Assembly: GCF_023516595.1 (NCBI RefSeq)
Contig: NZ_JAMGBG010000025.1
Span: 62,001 to 126,000, forward strand
Source of the DNA: Streptomyces neyagawaensis
GTDB taxonomy: Bacteria; Actinomycetota; Actinomycetes; Streptomycetales; Streptomycetaceae
Direction of reading: 5' to 3'
Length of the DNA stretch: 64,000 nucleotides
This document shows, one piece after another, positions 63,297 through 64,000 of this stretch. How positions within the stretch are numbered: position 1 is the first letter of the stretch; every line of letters begins with the position of its first letter. The position numbers and the translations under genes are program-made. The notes under the pieces are model-generated. The model was given only the letters and a program-made list of their open reading frames with translations, did not search any database and was not told the origin of the DNA.

Positions 63297-64000
63297 ATGA
63301 CCGACGGTCCCGCCACCCCACCGGCCGCGCCCATTACGCCCACCGTGCCCGCCCAGGGGTCCGCGCCCACCGTGCCCGCCCAGGGGTCCGGGCCCGGGTC
63401 CCACTCCGCGTCCGCCACCAAGGCGTACACCCGGATCTACGAGGAGCAGCACTCGCGTCTCGTCGCCTACGCGCGCTCCCTCACCCGGAACAGCTGGACG
63501 GCGGAGGACCTGGTCGCCGAGGCGCACTTCCGGGTCTGGCGGCGCCTGTCCGCGGGGCACGAGATCGACAACGTACCGGCGTATCTGATGACGACGGTGC
63601 GGCATCTCGCGGCAGCCGCCGGGAGCGCGGTCCGCGAGACGCCGCAGGACCCAACGGCGCCCGAGCGGGCCGACGCCGAGGTCCACGCGGACGGCGCGGC
63701 CGACCCGGCCGAGCAGGTGTCGTCGGTGGATCTGCTGGTGCGGGTGCTGGGCCAGTTGCCCGAACGGTGGGTGCGGGCGCTCTGGCTCGCCGAGGCGGAG
63801 GGCCAGCCGTTGGAGGCGGTCGGGCAGCGGATCGGTGCCAAACAGGGGGCGACGGCGGTGCTGTTGCACCGGGCGCGGGAGGGGATGCGGCAGGCGTTCC
63901 TTCGGGAGCAGCCGGGGGCGCCGGTCGATCCGGCGTGCCAGGTGCGATGGGGGCGGATGCCGGCGTATGTGCGCGGGACGGCTACCGCGCGGCAGTCGGA
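63297..64000 (+). CDS. ECF-type RNA polymerase sigma factor, incomplete at window edge
   Basis: At least 234 residues from ATG at 63297, running off the window. Pro/Ala-rich start with a VPAQGS repeat, region 2 YTRIYEEQHSRLVAYARSLT and WTAEDLVAEAHFRVWRRL, region 4 LGQLPERWVRALWLAEAEGQ and LEAVGQRIGAKQGATAVLLH. After LLHRAREGMR the frame continues with a Cys-containing segment (DPACQVRWGRMPAYV), suggesting a fused anti-sigma or zinc-finger-like domain beyond the edge. The gene is divergent from the metal-permease pair. Confidence 0.8.
   Translation, partial: MTDGPATPPAAPITPTVPAQGSAPTVPAQGSGPGSHSASATKAYTRIYEEQHSRLVAYARSLTRNSWTAEDLVAEAHFRVWRRLSAGHEIDNVPAYLMTTVRHLAAAAGSAVRETPQDPTAPERADAEVHADGAADPAEQVSSVDLLVRVLGQLPERWVRALWLAEAEGQPLEAVGQRIGAKQGATAVLLHRAREGMRQAFLREQPGAPVDPACQVRWGRMPAYVRGTATARQS

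Overview
High-GC actinobacterial chromosome, almost certainly Streptomyces. Signs are the strong third-position GC, GTG/TTG starts, translationally coupled GTGA/ATGA overlaps, and a hrdA-type sigma factor next to dnaG. The window has three zones. No similarity search was run: product names rest on motifs and family knowledge, and boundaries of decayed genes are approximate.

Zone 1 (about 1-9.3 kb) is part of a surface or exopolysaccharide locus. It holds an O-antigen-ligase/polymerase-like membrane protein, two intact methyltransferases, one frameshifted methyltransferase, a Wzx-like flippase, GDP-mannose 4,6-dehydratase, a Wzz/tyrosine-kinase fusion and GDP-L-fucose synthase. Gmd plus fucose synthase would supply GDP-fucose, the flippase and ligase-like protein would export or assemble the glycan, and the BY-kinase would set chain length. 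Glycosyltransferases are not seen and may lie to the left.

Zone 2 (about 9.3-40.2 kb) is accessory DNA ending at an intact CAU-anticodon tRNA gene (40140-40213, minus). The 3' 39-45 bases of that tRNA are repeated in the same orientation at 11201, 22086 and 29660, with flanking arms conserved at several of these sites. This looks like three serial integrations (about 10.9, 7.6 and 10.5 kb) into one tRNA. Island A carries a LacI-controlled alpha-glucoside ABC importer with a GH13 glucosidase, a secreted protein with a class F sortase, and a truncated CBS/CorC gene. Island B carries an MFS drug transporter with a MarR regulator, a PaaX regulator with an EthD protein, and a graveyard of IS5 and IS256 fragments. 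Island C carries a five-gene branched-chain amino-acid-type ABC importer, a TetR regulator, a metallo-beta-lactamase-fold protein, a fumarylacetoacetase-family hydrolase and a two-subunit 3-oxoacid CoA-transferase. A shared TGGACT-NN-AGTCCA palindrome lies in front of both the transporter and the enzyme genes. No intact integrase is visible.

Zone 3 (about 40.3-64 kb) is core chromosome: three identical tRNA-Asn genes, a YtxH-like protein, a xylulokinase-like FGGY kinase, a heterodimeric ABC exporter, hrdA, dnaG, an FAD-dependent reductase, dgt, a sirohydrochlorin-chelatase-like protein, a SanA/YdcF protein, a molybdopterin oxidoreductase resembling assimilatory nitrate reductase, a truncated GH36 gene, a gamma-glutamylcyclotransferase-like protein, a permease/DUF1980 pair and the start of an ECF sigma factor. 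Interspersed are GC-rich intergenic inverted repeats that recur at three places.
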